Shown here: piece after piece, positions 1 to 10,245 of the stretch
How the letters are laid out: each line of letters opens with the position of its first letter
Numbering within the stretch: the stretch's first letter is position 1
DNA from: Pseudofabraea citricarpa
Taxonomy: Eukaryota; Ascomycota; Leotiomycetes; Helotiales; Dermateaceae
Direction of reading: 5' to 3'
DNA: 64,000 nucleotides
NCBI GenBank assembly: GCA_029641185.1
Contig: JAPWGK010000015.1
Coordinates: 620,001 to 684,000, forward strand
Made by a program: the position numbers and the translations under genes
Notes under the pieces: model-generated
Told to the model about the DNA's origin: nothing
The model's database searches: none
Seen by the model: the letters and a program-made list of their open reading frames with translations, nothing else

Positions 1-77
1 GTAGACCTGGTTGGTGTCAAAGGTCTGAATCTCGTTGATGTTGACCAGAGAGATGGTCTGATAACTTTGGTTATTCT
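1..77 (-). CDS. possible edge fragment of a gene running off the left end
   Basis: On the minus strand about 20 codons from near 70 down to position 1 are open and read like ordinary protein sequence, with the stretch NINEIQTFD. The frame is closed upstream, so this would be the start of an internal exon whose remainder lies outside the window. The product cannot be identified from so little sequence, and the reading could be chance. Confidence 0.25.
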
Positions 78-250
78 ACCCGCGGATCCCGAATCATCCG
101 TCCCCATGATGCGGCCGCACCGCATATTACACACGTGATCGTCGTGACGACCCTTAAATTTTTAATTCATTATTGACTTGCTTCCGTCCTCCAGACTTGT
201 CTCAATTGCACTCTTTGGCCATACTTTTGTCTTTAATTCGCCAATCCACC

Positions 251-1049
251 ATGCCATCTCACAAGCCGCGCGGGGCGAATGCTGCCGCAAAAACCCAGAA
301 GCAAAACAGCAGCAGCAGCAGCTGGTTCTGGAATCTCAGCATTCTAGCTGTTTTCGCGCTTCTGGCCCCTATCTACTTGTATCTCGATGCGCGACTCGAA
401 TCTTTTTACATCTTTTCGCCCGATAAGCTCCACGACCTTTCTCTGCGTGCAATTGATGCCCATGGCAATGATACGCGTTCTATCGTGAACTTTATCGTCA
501 GCGAATTAAGTGAGAAAATCCCTGGTGGATATGTCAACCTTGATGAGGAGTGGATCTTCAACAATGCTGGAGGCGCAATGGGTGCTATGTATATCATTCA
601 TGCCAGTATGTATTATTTCCTGCTATATATTCCACGGCACCTATAGGATAAAGTGTAGGAGAGGGTGGCTAACTTAAATTTTAGGTATTACCGAGTACTT
701 GATCATCTTCGGTACAGCTATTGGCACTGAAGGACATAGCGGCCGACACACTGCGGACGATTACTTCCACATCCTGACCGGCACTCAATTGGCATACACA
801 CCTGGTACCTATGAAGCAGAGGTCTACCCAGCTGGAAGCGTGCACCATCTCCAGCGCGGAACTGTCAAGCAATACAAGATGGAATCGGCATGCTTCGCTT
901 TGGAATACGCGAGAGGATGGATCCCCCCTATGTTAGGATTTGGATATGCCGACACTTTCACCAGTACCTTGGACTTCCCAACTTTGTGGAGGACTACATA
1001 TGTTACTGGAAGAGAGATGATCACGAACTTGTTAAGGGGAAAGTTCTAA
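251..1049 (+). CDS. ERG2: C-8 sterol isomerase (ERG2/sigma-1 receptor family)
   Basis: Two exons, 251-605 and 685-1049, joined across a 79-nt intron with donor GTATGT and acceptor TTAG, give 239 residues, close to the roughly 220 of yeast Erg2. The enzyme moves the sterol double bond from C8 to C7 in ergosterol synthesis in the endoplasmic reticulum. After a Ser-rich start there is one hydrophobic membrane segment (about residues 33-52, [20 protein letters not shown]), then the conserved ERG2 core including [25 protein letters not shown] and the W-rich C-terminal segment [14 protein letters not shown]. Start chosen at 251 because it gives the family-like N-terminus just before the membrane anchor; the frame also has a start at 173, which would add 26 unlikely residues. 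The splice restores SITEYL, as expected in the family. Related to the drug-binding sigma-1 receptor; target of morpholine fungicides. Confidence 0.95.
606..684 (+). other. ERG2 intron
   Basis: GTATGT donor, CTAAC branch-like sequence at 668-672 and TTAG acceptor. It is typical of the intron architecture seen through the whole window. Confidence 0.9.
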
Positions 1050-1653
1050 ATGATCTCTCGAAGAGCTTGATATGGCGGGCTGTGTATATTATATGGTCAC
1101 TTTCTCTGTTCAAAGTGGCTACAAAGTTGCTGCCCGCAGTATCTCAATTTCCTTTTGGATTAGGAACTAGTGGTTAACCTCCCACGGTGGTTTAATGTAA
1201 TTATGAAGGAAGTAAAACTTCATGAGACCCTTTTACACTTGGGCACAGTTTGTCGCCCAAAGTCACTTAGATTTTAGGAGTTACTAAGTCAATAGAAGTG
1301 TGAAATTCTTATCTTGAGTAGGAGTTTTCGTGTATCTTCATTCTCGCTATCCTCACTTCGTGTTTTATATACTTTGCTTTGTCCACGAAAATTCTCCGTT
1401 CTGAAATGGCAATACAGCATTATGATCAAGGGGATTTATCTTAAAAGTGGATCCTTCGGAGCTCATAGCCAACAACCACCCCAACCGTCCACATGCGCAT
1501 GCAGTAATCAATGTACAAGGATCCCACTCCAGATCGATTCACCATTTGGAGTCAATTCACTTCATGCGATAAGGGTATATTTCAATGGGTTTAACCAGCT
1601 TCTTCAGATAATCCTTCTAGTAAAATTGAATCTCTCTGTTGTCAATACTTGCA
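1050..1653. other. intergenic, ERG2 to 2OG oxygenase
   Basis: AT-rich sequence between two genes read in the same direction. A 120-codon open frame (1314-1676) has no recognisable features and overlaps the start of the next gene in another frame. It probably holds the ERG2 3' end and the promoter of the oxygenase. Confidence 0.6.
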
Positions 1654-2807
1654 ATGTCTGCATTACCGATCATTGACTTCTCGCTCTTTTTGGACCCAAA
1701 GAGTACGATAGAGCAGAAACTCGTGGTTGCAAAGCAAATTGATACGGCATGTCGTGAGGTCGGCTTCTTCTATCTTGCAAACCACGGAGTCTCTTTACAG
1801 CTTACCGAAGCGATGCTCCAAAAAGCGCGGACCTTTTTCGAAACAAGCACGCCGGAAGAAAAGCAGAAGCTAGCTATCCGAGATGCTGGTGATGGTTCTG
1901 GTGATAGTGCAAGAGGTTATCAATTCGTCGACGGAGGAAAGAAGGGAACTCACGAGGTAAGTTAATCTTGCCCCCGAGTCTCCAGAAACAAACAACTGAG
2001 ATTAAGTAACAAATAGGCTGTGGATATCTTCCGCCCTGTCGAATATCAAGGCCCACCTTATGAGGTTGGAAAGGGAGAGAATCACTGGCCCCAACACCCA
2101 GCTGATTTCCAATCAACGTCAGAAATTTACATCGAGCAGATATGTGCCCTTGGCACAGCCGTCGTTCGTGCTGTCGCTCTGGCTTTGGATGTCGATGAGA
2201 AATTGTTTACCAGCAGAATCAATGCGAGTTTTTGGAACTTGAGGATTCTGGCTTATGAACCAAGCCAGGAAGAGTCACGAGTTTCTGGGATTGGAGAGCA
2301 TACCGGTACGTGTGTCCTACTTGAAGGATATTCGAAAATGAGACGAGCTGACTATATCTTGCGAACAAAGATTTTGGCATCTTAACTTTCCTGCTTACCG
2401 ATCCGCAGCCGGATTCTTTGCAAGTTCGTGCAAAGGATGGCTCTTGGATCTCTGCAAATCCGATTCCGGTAAGTTCACTCGCTTTCCTACACCTCGGGCA
2501 GTCATAACAGCCAAAGGAAGGAAATTTTGCTGATCAGAATCGCTAAAAATAGGGCTGTTTTCTCTGTAACATTGGAGACATGTTATCTACGTGGACGAAC
2601 GGACTATATAAATCAACAAGCCATAGAGTCCTACATAATTCTGATAAGACGCGTATCTCGATTCCGCTCTTCTTTGACCCCAATATGGATGCTTTGATCT
2701 CGCCTGTAATCTCGAAGGATGGTCTGGCTATGGAGGACCACGAGGAAGGCGGCGTTCTGTATTGGGAGAGATTTATCAAGGCTATGCAGTATTCCGTTGT
2801 GACTTGA
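1654..2807 (+). CDS. 2-oxoglutarate/Fe(II)-dependent dioxygenase, isopenicillin N synthase-like
   Basis: Four exons (1654-1956, 2017-2305, 2371-2468, 2553-2807) keep frame and give 314 residues. The N-terminal DIOX_N-type segment starts with LPIIDFSLF and contains VGFFYLANHGV. The jelly-roll core has GEHTDFG, supplying the first His and Asp of the iron triad, the distal His in STSHRVLH, and the 2-oxoglutarate-binding Arg in RISIPLFFDP. These are the signatures of the isopenicillin N synthase/flavonol synthase superfamily, which hydroxylates or desaturates small molecules or cyclises peptides. The HTD motif is created by splicing the intron at 2306-2370, which supports that model. No biosynthetic partner genes lie nearby, so the substrate cannot be guessed. 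The C-terminus is slightly shorter than is common, ending at residue KAMQYSVVT. Confidence 0.88.
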
Positions 2808-3794
2808 TTAGTTTAGGCAGGTTTTTGAGAACTGTGGTTTCAGAACAAGAAGACTGGTTGCTGTTAAGATTCTGGGCTAAGAGCAGTGGATTGATGCTGG
2901 ATCATTTCAGGCACTTTTTTCATTGCGCGGCTTTCTGTTTTATGGAGTCTGTGTTATATTATTGAGGAGCTATTCAATTAGACACACTTCTATTAGTTAT
3001 AGGTACAAAACATTAAATTAAGCGAGAAGTTCCGAAAGTTGACTCTTTAAATATCGGTTTATATAACAAAAAAAAAATATGTAAAGAATAGTAATAAACT
3101 AATCAAACACGCAAAGCTGTAGCAAAAAAGATAAGCTCCAATCAGGATTGTTATTAACTCAAGATCGTAAGGCAAAAATGGCAAAACAAACTCCCCCCCG
3201 AAGGGGAGAGAAGAAAAGCCAGCCCCCTACGGGTAGAAGGGTGAAGGGTTTTCGTTATTTACTCGCATCGTCCAGCCAGATCCGCCCGAACCGGATCACA
3301 GATCTCCTCCCGATCCCACCTGATATCCTCCAAGACTACAGAAGGCTCGCTACCTCCATCGGAGAGATCGCTACTCTCATTGCCAGTTAACCTCAGGGGG
3401 AGGGGTCGAGAGAGCGCAGTGGTTAACCACTACGCCATTTTGTTTTTTTGTTGAAAGCTTTTGCCTAATTTGGTATATAACAGTGGGGCGGGTCCTTGAG
3501 GATATACAATTCACTCGCTATCTCTCTAGCGGCAGACTCTGATATTGCCAAGCTCGTCGTTAAGAACGGTTTGGATTTTCTTAGCTATGAGGAATAGGTT
3601 AGCTTGAAAGTATCTTATATTAAAGGTTAAAGCTGTAACCATTGATCTTCTTCCTCGAAGTCTTAACTTCATCTGGTGACGATATTGACCAATGTAGACA
3701 TCACGTGATACCAAACACGAAAATAAAGTGCATCGCGTCGCCGAACCTCTCGCAAACCATTGACGCGACCAGAACCTCAACACACACAGCAAAC
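2808..3794. other. intergenic with a GC-rich island
   Basis: AT-rich DNA from 2808 to about 3165, then a GC-richer island (3170-3440) holding an 80-codon open frame (3148-3390) with no recognisable domain. Just after it is a 12-bp palindrome, GTGGTTAACCAC, in a stretch resembling a tRNA A box. It could be an old repeat fragment. The rest is the promoter of RFC4. Confidence 0.4.
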
Positions 3795-4913
3795 ATGGCC
3801 GTCACCAAACCCGAACAGAAAGGCGAGTCCTCCAAGAGTGCAGCCAAGAATGCGCTCAAGGTCAATGCAAATGGCGCTACGAATTACGAATTACCTTGGG
3901 TCGAGAAATACCGTCCTGTCTTCCTCGATGATGTCGTTGGCAACACCGAGACGATTGAGCGGCTGAAGATCATTGCAAAGGATGGGAACATGCCGCATGT
4001 TATTATCTCAGGCATGCCTGGTATTGGGAAGACTACTTCAGTGCTATGTCTTGCTAGGCAGTTATTGGGCGATGCATACAAAGAGGCCGTTCTGGAGTTG
4101 AATGCAAGTGATGAAAGAGGTGAGATAACTCTACACCATACCACCTGTGCATGACTGATTCTTTGCTTAGGTATCGATGTGGTACGGAATAGAATTAAGG
4201 GGTTCGCTCAGAAAAAAGTCACACTCCCACAAGGTCGTCAAAAACTGGTCATCCTCGATGAAGCAGATAGCATGACATCTGGAGCCCAGCAAGCCCTCCG
4301 ACGTACTATGGAAATCTACTCTGCAACTACCCGGTTCGCATTCGCATGTAACCAGTCCAATAAGATCATCGAACCCCTCCAATCTCGTTGCGCAATCCTT
4401 CGATACGCTCGTTTGACAGACGAACAAGTTGTGAAGAGATTACTGCAGATCATCGAAGCTGAGAAGGTTGAATACAGTGAAGATGGATTGGCAGCGCTTG
4501 TTTTTAGTGCCGAGGGAGATATGCGGCAAGCAATCAACAACTTACAGTCGACGTGGGCAGGTTTCGGATTCGTGAGCGGAGACAATGTCTTCAAAGTCGT
4601 CGATTCACCACATCCGATCAAAGTGCAAGCCATGATCAAGGCCTGCTATGAAGGCAAGGTTGATGCAGCCATGGATACCTTGAAGGAGCTTTGGAACCTT
4701 GGATATTCAAGTCATGATATAATCAGTACCATGTTCAAAGTCACGAAGACCATCAATACTCTCAGTGAGCATACGAAGCTAGAATTTGTCAAGGAGATTG
4801 GGTTCACGCATATGAAGATTCTTGAAGGCGTGCAGACTTTACTGCAGCTTAGTGGGTGTATTGCGAGGTTATGCAAGTTAAATATGGACCCGAAACAATT
4901 CGTAGCCAAATAA
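3795..4913 (+). CDS. RFC4: replication factor C small subunit Rfc4 (AAA+ clamp loader)
   Basis: Two exons, 3795-4119 and 4171-4913, give 355 residues. Rfc4 is one of the five subunits of the clamp loader that opens PCNA and loads it at primer-template junctions; it is also shared with the checkpoint and cohesion loaders (Rad24-, Ctf18- and Elg1-RFC). Visible motifs are the start of the AAA+ domain LPWVEKYRP, Walker [10 protein letters not shown], Walker [10 protein letters not shown], the SRC motif QSRCAI with the arginine finger, and sensor 2 [11 protein letters not shown], followed by the helical collar domain. The sequence matches the yeast Rfc4/human RFC2 type over its whole length, for example [14 protein letters not shown], which is created across the splice junction. 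An extra low-complexity Lys/Ala-rich N-terminus of about 35 residues precedes the core. The gene converges on the small minus-strand gene at 5064-5519. Confidence 0.95.
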
Positions 4914-5063
4914 TGGATGAATATGATAGCATTGCTATGGCGTTTGGGAAATCTTTGGTGGGTTGGGAGTCGAGGATATCTTGCATGAAGCTTGTAGGCT
5001 TTTGATGAATCAAAAATGTTTAGATGCACTTGTATTTCAACTGCGCTGTCCTATATCCCGATT

Positions 5064-5519
5064 TTATTGTGTTTTATCCGGCTTTGGAGCTTGTTCGAAT
5101 TCCTTTTCATAGCTGTCCCACACAGCTCTATCCCTTACCATGCGCTTATGCATGCGTACCTTGGCCTCGTATTCTCGAAGCCTATGATCGGCTTCCAACA
5201 TAGCTCCCATAACCATCCCAGACATTTGTAAAAACCTATCTTCTTCAGCATTACCCCGCGACACCCGCAGACCATAGCAGAACATACACTTTAAACTGGA
5301 TCGTCAACCCGCGATAGATGGGTGAGATGGCATATCCAGCTCCGCCGAGTATGGCCGAGTAGAAACCCCACTGCCAATTGGTCAGCCAGTCGTCGCCAGG
5401 AAGTCTCGGAGGGATTTTTGGGAAATACTGACTTTCGCACCACCGGAGACAGCACCTCGAGCTGCTTCCCAAGCAGCATCGGAAGCTTCATCGCTTTTGA
5501 GACCACCGTGGGCCTTCAT
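5064..5519 (-). CDS. small conserved-looking protein of unknown function, one hydrophobic segment
   Basis: Three exons on the minus strand, 5519-5433, 5370-5288 and 5235-5064, join in phase to 113 residues. Donor sites are GTCAGT and GTATGT and acceptors CAG and TAG, with a CTGAC branch site in the first intron. The protein starts MKAHGGLKSDEASDAAWEAA, then has a Gly/Ala-rich hydrophobic stretch (about residues 30-50, GFYSAILGGAGYAISPIYRGL), a second weakly hydrophobic part (FLQMSGMVMGAM) and a strongly charged helical C-terminus. The shape suggests a small organelle membrane protein, perhaps mitochondrial, but I do not recognise the family. The start at 5519 is provisional: a TAG acceptor-like site lies 12 nt upstream, so a 5' exon may exist. 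Confidence 0.65.
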
Positions 5520-5998
5520 ATTGTACAGTCCTAAATCATAGAGAGAAAAGGAAAACGGGTTGGGCGTCAGGTAGTAACCGTTACGAGAGCAGAAGAAAGT
5601 CGCGTGGTTCGAGAGCTTTGAGAGAGCTCCACTTCCCGATGCCGTCGAAACGTCATGGAAAAGTGTTCCGGGGAGCAAACTGAGCAAACTGGCCGCTGGC
5701 AGCCTTACCTTTTCCTGGTCAACATCTAGGATCAACGTTCTTAGCAGAATGATTTCAGATTACGGGTTAGGAATAACGACCAACCCACCTGCAATTACTT
5801 GTAACCAACAGAGTAATAATACAGTAATCGAGGACAACGAGGCCGAGGCCAAGGTATCTTCCCGCCAAGGCCAACCGCAGTGCAAACAGGGCAAACCGCT
5901 GCTGCTTACATAACTAGACGCGGGTCCGAAAGGGAAGTCGCGACCACATCAGAGAAAGGCAGAATGCAGGTATGGGAGGAAGGAAGTGACAAAGAGAC
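5520..5998. promoter_or_regulatory. divergent promoter region, small gene / cohesin loader
   Basis: 479 bp between two divergent start codons. It must contain the 5' ends of both genes. A possible minus-strand 5' exon ends at a GTAAGG donor near 5710, with a TAG acceptor near 5531. No clear TATA box was seen. Confidence 0.45.
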
Positions 5999-8900
5999 AT
6001 GTCATATCCAGGCGGCCGTGGAAATGGCTACTGGCCAGGTCAAGATCAAAATCCAGCATACGGTACGCCCAATTCTCGACCACAACCAATGCCAAATGCT
6101 TCCCCCGGCGCATACTATCAACCCAGACCACCACCGCAGCAGCAGCAACCTCAAGTACAACAACAGCAGTGGGCACAGAATGGTGCAAGTGGACATGTTC
6201 AGTATACGCAGAATCCATACATGCTGAACCAAGGGTATCCCTCAATTCAGCAGCAGCAGCAATATGTCCAACAACCGCAATTTTATCCTCCTGCTCAACC
6301 ACAGCTTCAACAACGATATCCTCAACCACAACCACAACCACAAACACTGAAGCGCACACACTCGAACGCATCTTATCCTGAACCACCGCAAAAGCGCATC
6401 AATCAGAACTCATACAACTCCCCTCAGTACTCTCACCAGAATTCATATTCGCCTCAGCCCTCTCACGCCTCTCGCCCTCCTCAGTCCTCATTCCCTCACC
6501 AACCGACAACGATTCCTCCTTCGAATCTCTTGTCTCGAAGCGTCGAGAGCCCCACGATCCCTCCATCCAATTTCCATTCGCCACATCTCGAGCGCAACAC
6601 GATAAGCCCGTCTAACTTTATAACGAATCCTCCAGAGCGAACCACAATTAGTCCTGCCAACCTTTTGAACCAGCCTCCCCAGCGTCACACAATAAGTCCT
6701 GCCAATGTGATGCCCCATTTTCCGGAGAGAAATACAAATAGTCCAGCAAATTCCTTGTCTCGTCCGCCTGAGAAAAACTCGAATAGTCCCGCACATATGG
6801 CACCTCGGGCTCCAGATCAAACTACAATTAGCCCAGCCAATATTATGTCTCGTCCCGAGCAAATCACTATCAGCCCTGCCGACATCCTTTCGCGTCCCGA
6901 GCAAACCACCATCACGCCCTCAAGCCTGATGTCAGGCCCGGCGCAAAATACCATCACCCCATCAAGTCTCACATCCGCCCCTTCTGGATATGCTACCATC
7001 GAGCCATCAAAACTTTTAGCCCCAAGAGCTCCAACCCCCCAGCAACGGCCGCAGCAGCAGCTAAGTGTTCCTATGCTGTTAGTATCACTTGCGGAAGAGT
7101 ATTTTGATACTGCACATGCTTTAGCACCCACGGTCGCGTTAAACCTGGATGAATCTAATATCGAGACCTACAATCGTCTCATTGCCACTGGGCTGGGTTG
7201 CTTAGAAGCAGCATTGAAGAAAATCAGACTACCTCCTAGGTTAGAGGCAAACATCATTCTACGTTTTGCAGGTGTGCTATACGAAGAAGATACTGATAAC
7301 TTCATGGATGCTGAGGTGGCTCTGACCAAAGGCATTGCACTTTGCGAACGTGTTTGTACCCCGATAATTATCCTTTTCGTGACTTTATTGACAATCTTAA
7401 GAACCGCTATCTCGACCTTAAATACGCAATGCAGTTCTTACTTGCACAATTCATGTTCAAGAAGAATCCAAAAATGGCAATCAAGGCTTTAGATGGCTAC
7501 ATAAGTGACTCAGACACGTAAGCAACCTAGAGCGCATTTTTCAACCATATTCTCATTGCTGTCATATAGTTACCACCATTACTCCTGGTTGTATGCATTC
7601 CGTTTCCTACGAGCTTCTCGTGCCATGGAAGCAGGCATTGTCGTTGACAGCCATTCGGGACTTCAGAATATCCACGCCATTTCGGACACAGCAGGTGAGC
7701 AGAGCGACCGAGGAATATTTCTCCTCGGCGCTCTCACGGAAGCCATGGCCTACATGCAATCTGCAAGCCCAGACTCCACAGAGCACGTGCAGCGAGCTAT
7801 TGCTGCGGCTTGGACATTTCAACTGGATGCAGACAATCAAATACCTCAACTGACAGCTCTGACCCACATTTTGGATGTAGCGTGCAGTTTGCGCCAAGGG
7901 GATTTTAAACAAACGTTGATCAAAGTTCATTCTATGCAAGTCATGGTTGATGAAATAGCAAAGAATAAGAAGTGGATTTCTACTAGTGATGTCCTTGCCA
8001 TCCCAATCAGCAGAAAAAGGCAGGATTCGCACACGGTTAGTAGAGATACTAGAAGTGTCCTCGGTATCGGTGATGACGGCCGTGATAATCTGATGGTTTC
8101 ATTTTTGAGTGGCAGGGATGCAGAATTTATCAGGTAATATATTCACTCCTGATTGACGCATTTTTTATTCTAACAAACTAGTCGTCTCCTTTTTGGACTC
8201 GTCCTTGAAAGGAACAAGCCATCCACTGGATTGAAGGTCTTGGCCGATACACTGAAATTTGTCAAAGGTAAATATCACCGTACCATCTTGAAACTGCAAG
8301 TTGCTAAACCCCATTGAAGATGCAGATGAACATCCGAAAGGAAATCTACCAGGCCTTCTTCGACAAACCAGTTTACATGAGCAAATACTATGTCACTTGT
8401 ATATTTACGGAGCATTCTGTCGAGCCGCAGTTACCGATTGGAAAACCGTCAAAGGATATGTTCATGAGCTCAAATTAAGGATAGAACGTCCTGGTTCTAC
8501 TTTACCAGAGCCCCTCGTCTTCCTTGCAGTGTACATCGAGGGCGTTTATCATCAGGGAACAGGGGATACCAACGAGGCTCTCAGAATTTTCCAAGGCTCA
8601 AGGTTCGAGTTGTCACCGAAGAATCTGCACTTGAGCTCGGTGGAACAGATGAAGCGAGATCTTTCTATCCTTGCCGCGCTCAATTCAATCCTGATCTTAC
8701 AGGAAGATACCAAGCGAGATCTGAGTCGCAACAAGGCTTTACTAGAGCGACTGGAGCCATTCTGTAAAGGTCACCACAACAGGGACATCCAAACCGCATT
8801 TCAGCTTCTTGTCGTGACAGTACAGACGCAACCACCACAGCCATTCTTGAAGTCAAAGGAGTACCTTCAGTATGCATTGCATGGTGCTAAGACCACAGGC

Positions 8901-9152
8901 AATACTCTTTTTCTTTCTATTGTCCTGACGCTCACATACAACAATTTCTTTACCAATATAGTGGGCGAGCAAGCCATCAAAAGTGCACAGGCTGCATCTC
9001 GGACAGCCGGTAACAGTAAAAATGCGCTCTGGTCGAGCGTCGCGATAGGCCAACTGGCCCAATGCTACTCGGTTCATGGGAAAGCGAGAGAATCAGAGGA
9101 TATGTTGCAAGAAGCAAGAAAGCTGAACCAACGGGCATTTCCAGACATATGA
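5999..9152 (+). CDS. MAU2: cohesin loading factor, Scc4/Mau2/Ssl3 type
   Basis: Five exons (5999-7351, 7402-7517, 7570-8133, 8182-8267, 8320-9152) join in phase into 983 residues. The C-terminal two thirds, from about residue 355 (SVPMLLVSLAEEYFDTA), is the helical TPR-like superhelix of the Scc4/Mau2 family, with characteristic stretches such as NRYLDLKYAMQFLLAQF and the segment around YHHYSWLYAFRFLRASRA. It acts in the nucleus with Scc2/NIPBL to load cohesin on chromatin. The first about 170 residues are Gln/Pro-rich and disordered; residues about 170-340 are about eleven imperfect 16-18 residue repeats built around T-I-S-P-A-N. All four introns are 46-52 nt, and splices restore conserved sequence (for example CER joined to NRYLDL). 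The family is usually shorter; the extra length is the repeated N-terminus. Confidence 0.88.
6508..7020 (+). repeat. coding repeat of about 48-54 bp in the cohesin loader
   Basis: About eleven degenerate units encode variants of TISPANxxxRPPE: TIPPSN, TISPSN, TISPAN, TNSPAN, SNSPAH, TISPAD, TITPSS, TIEPSK. Each unit carries a Ser-Pro or Thr-Pro (sometimes Pro-Pro) step. DNA identity between units is moderate, so the array is not recent. Confidence 0.85.
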
Positions 9153-10245
9153 GTGGGCGTTTAGGGATGGGCATAAAGTCATATTATAATATGTATTGTA
9201 TAAAAACGGGTAGGCGCGGCACGGAGCATTGGCAATTTAGCAGGGCTGCATCGCATGGCTGGAGTTGGGATTGCTGGAGTCGAAGAGAGAGCATAGGCAT
9301 GGAGCTGCCTTTCGGCGCTATTATTTAAAGATACCCATTTGCTTTGCATCTAGATCCTACCATGTATGGTCAAAGGTGCGAGAACTACGAGAAATTGTGA
9401 TCCACTACTGTCGTCGTTATAGTTTTGCTGTTGCTATTGTCGCTACTGCCGAGATACGTCAGAAGTGCAACAAGGTCTATCCAGACTTGGTGCTAGATTT
9501 GAGTTTGTGGAGATGGGATGGAGAGACCAGAAAAAATATCTGCTCTTGGCCCGGTGAAGGCAAGACTTACAGTAAGAGGTAGCACTAGGACCAAGGAGAT
9601 CTCCCGGTTTAATTCGGGGCGCTGGGGGTCGAGAGTCGAGAACGAGACAGACAGCGGGCGGGTGATGAAGCTGATGCTCAAATCACAAGGTTCATCAGAA
9701 ATTTCGAGGGCAATTTTTAGTTTGCTGCCCGCTTTTCCTTCGGTTCCTTATCGCGTGCCCCGCTCTAATCTTGATCTCTCATTTATACTTGCATTATTAT
9801 CTACTGACATTTATTCTCCTTTAAATCCTGATCTCCAGATTTGTCGCCACGAGAAGTCTGCTGTGCGTGCATACTTTCTAGCCACTGCATATAAATCAAA
9901 GCGCAGACTCGAGACCCGGGACCCGAGACCCAAGACCCAAGACGAGCCTGGGGGAAAAGAAGGACGCGATCATCCAACCATTCGCCATCCATCTCTGCAT
10001 GTTCTGGGGTACGCAGAACATTGACCAATAAGCAAAGACAGGCCGATAAGGAAATCGACCCCCGGGGCTGCATTGTACCCATCAAATTCTGTAACAGGTT
10101 CTTCAATAAACATCTGATCAACCGAGCAAGAATTTTCTAGAACTGCCGACCTTAGTTCTCTGTTCCTCTCCTCAAAAAGGCCGTCTACTGTCAAAGGGGT
10201 TGAGCATACGGCAATTATTTTCTCTCACTTGCACATACGTTCGCC
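9153..10245. other. intergenic, cohesin loader to transporter
   Basis: About 1.1 kb without a supported gene. It has a purine-rich run of short direct repeats at 9905-9945 (gagacccgggacccgagac type). A long open frame on the plus strand (9518-10024) has composition-driven content and no motif. It probably contains a long 5' leader for the transporter. Confidence 0.55.

Noticed and set aside
9518..10024. 168-codon open frame on the plus strand
   Set aside because: No motif, low-complexity Arg/Ser/Pro content, overlaps the probable transporter leader and an equally long antisense frame.
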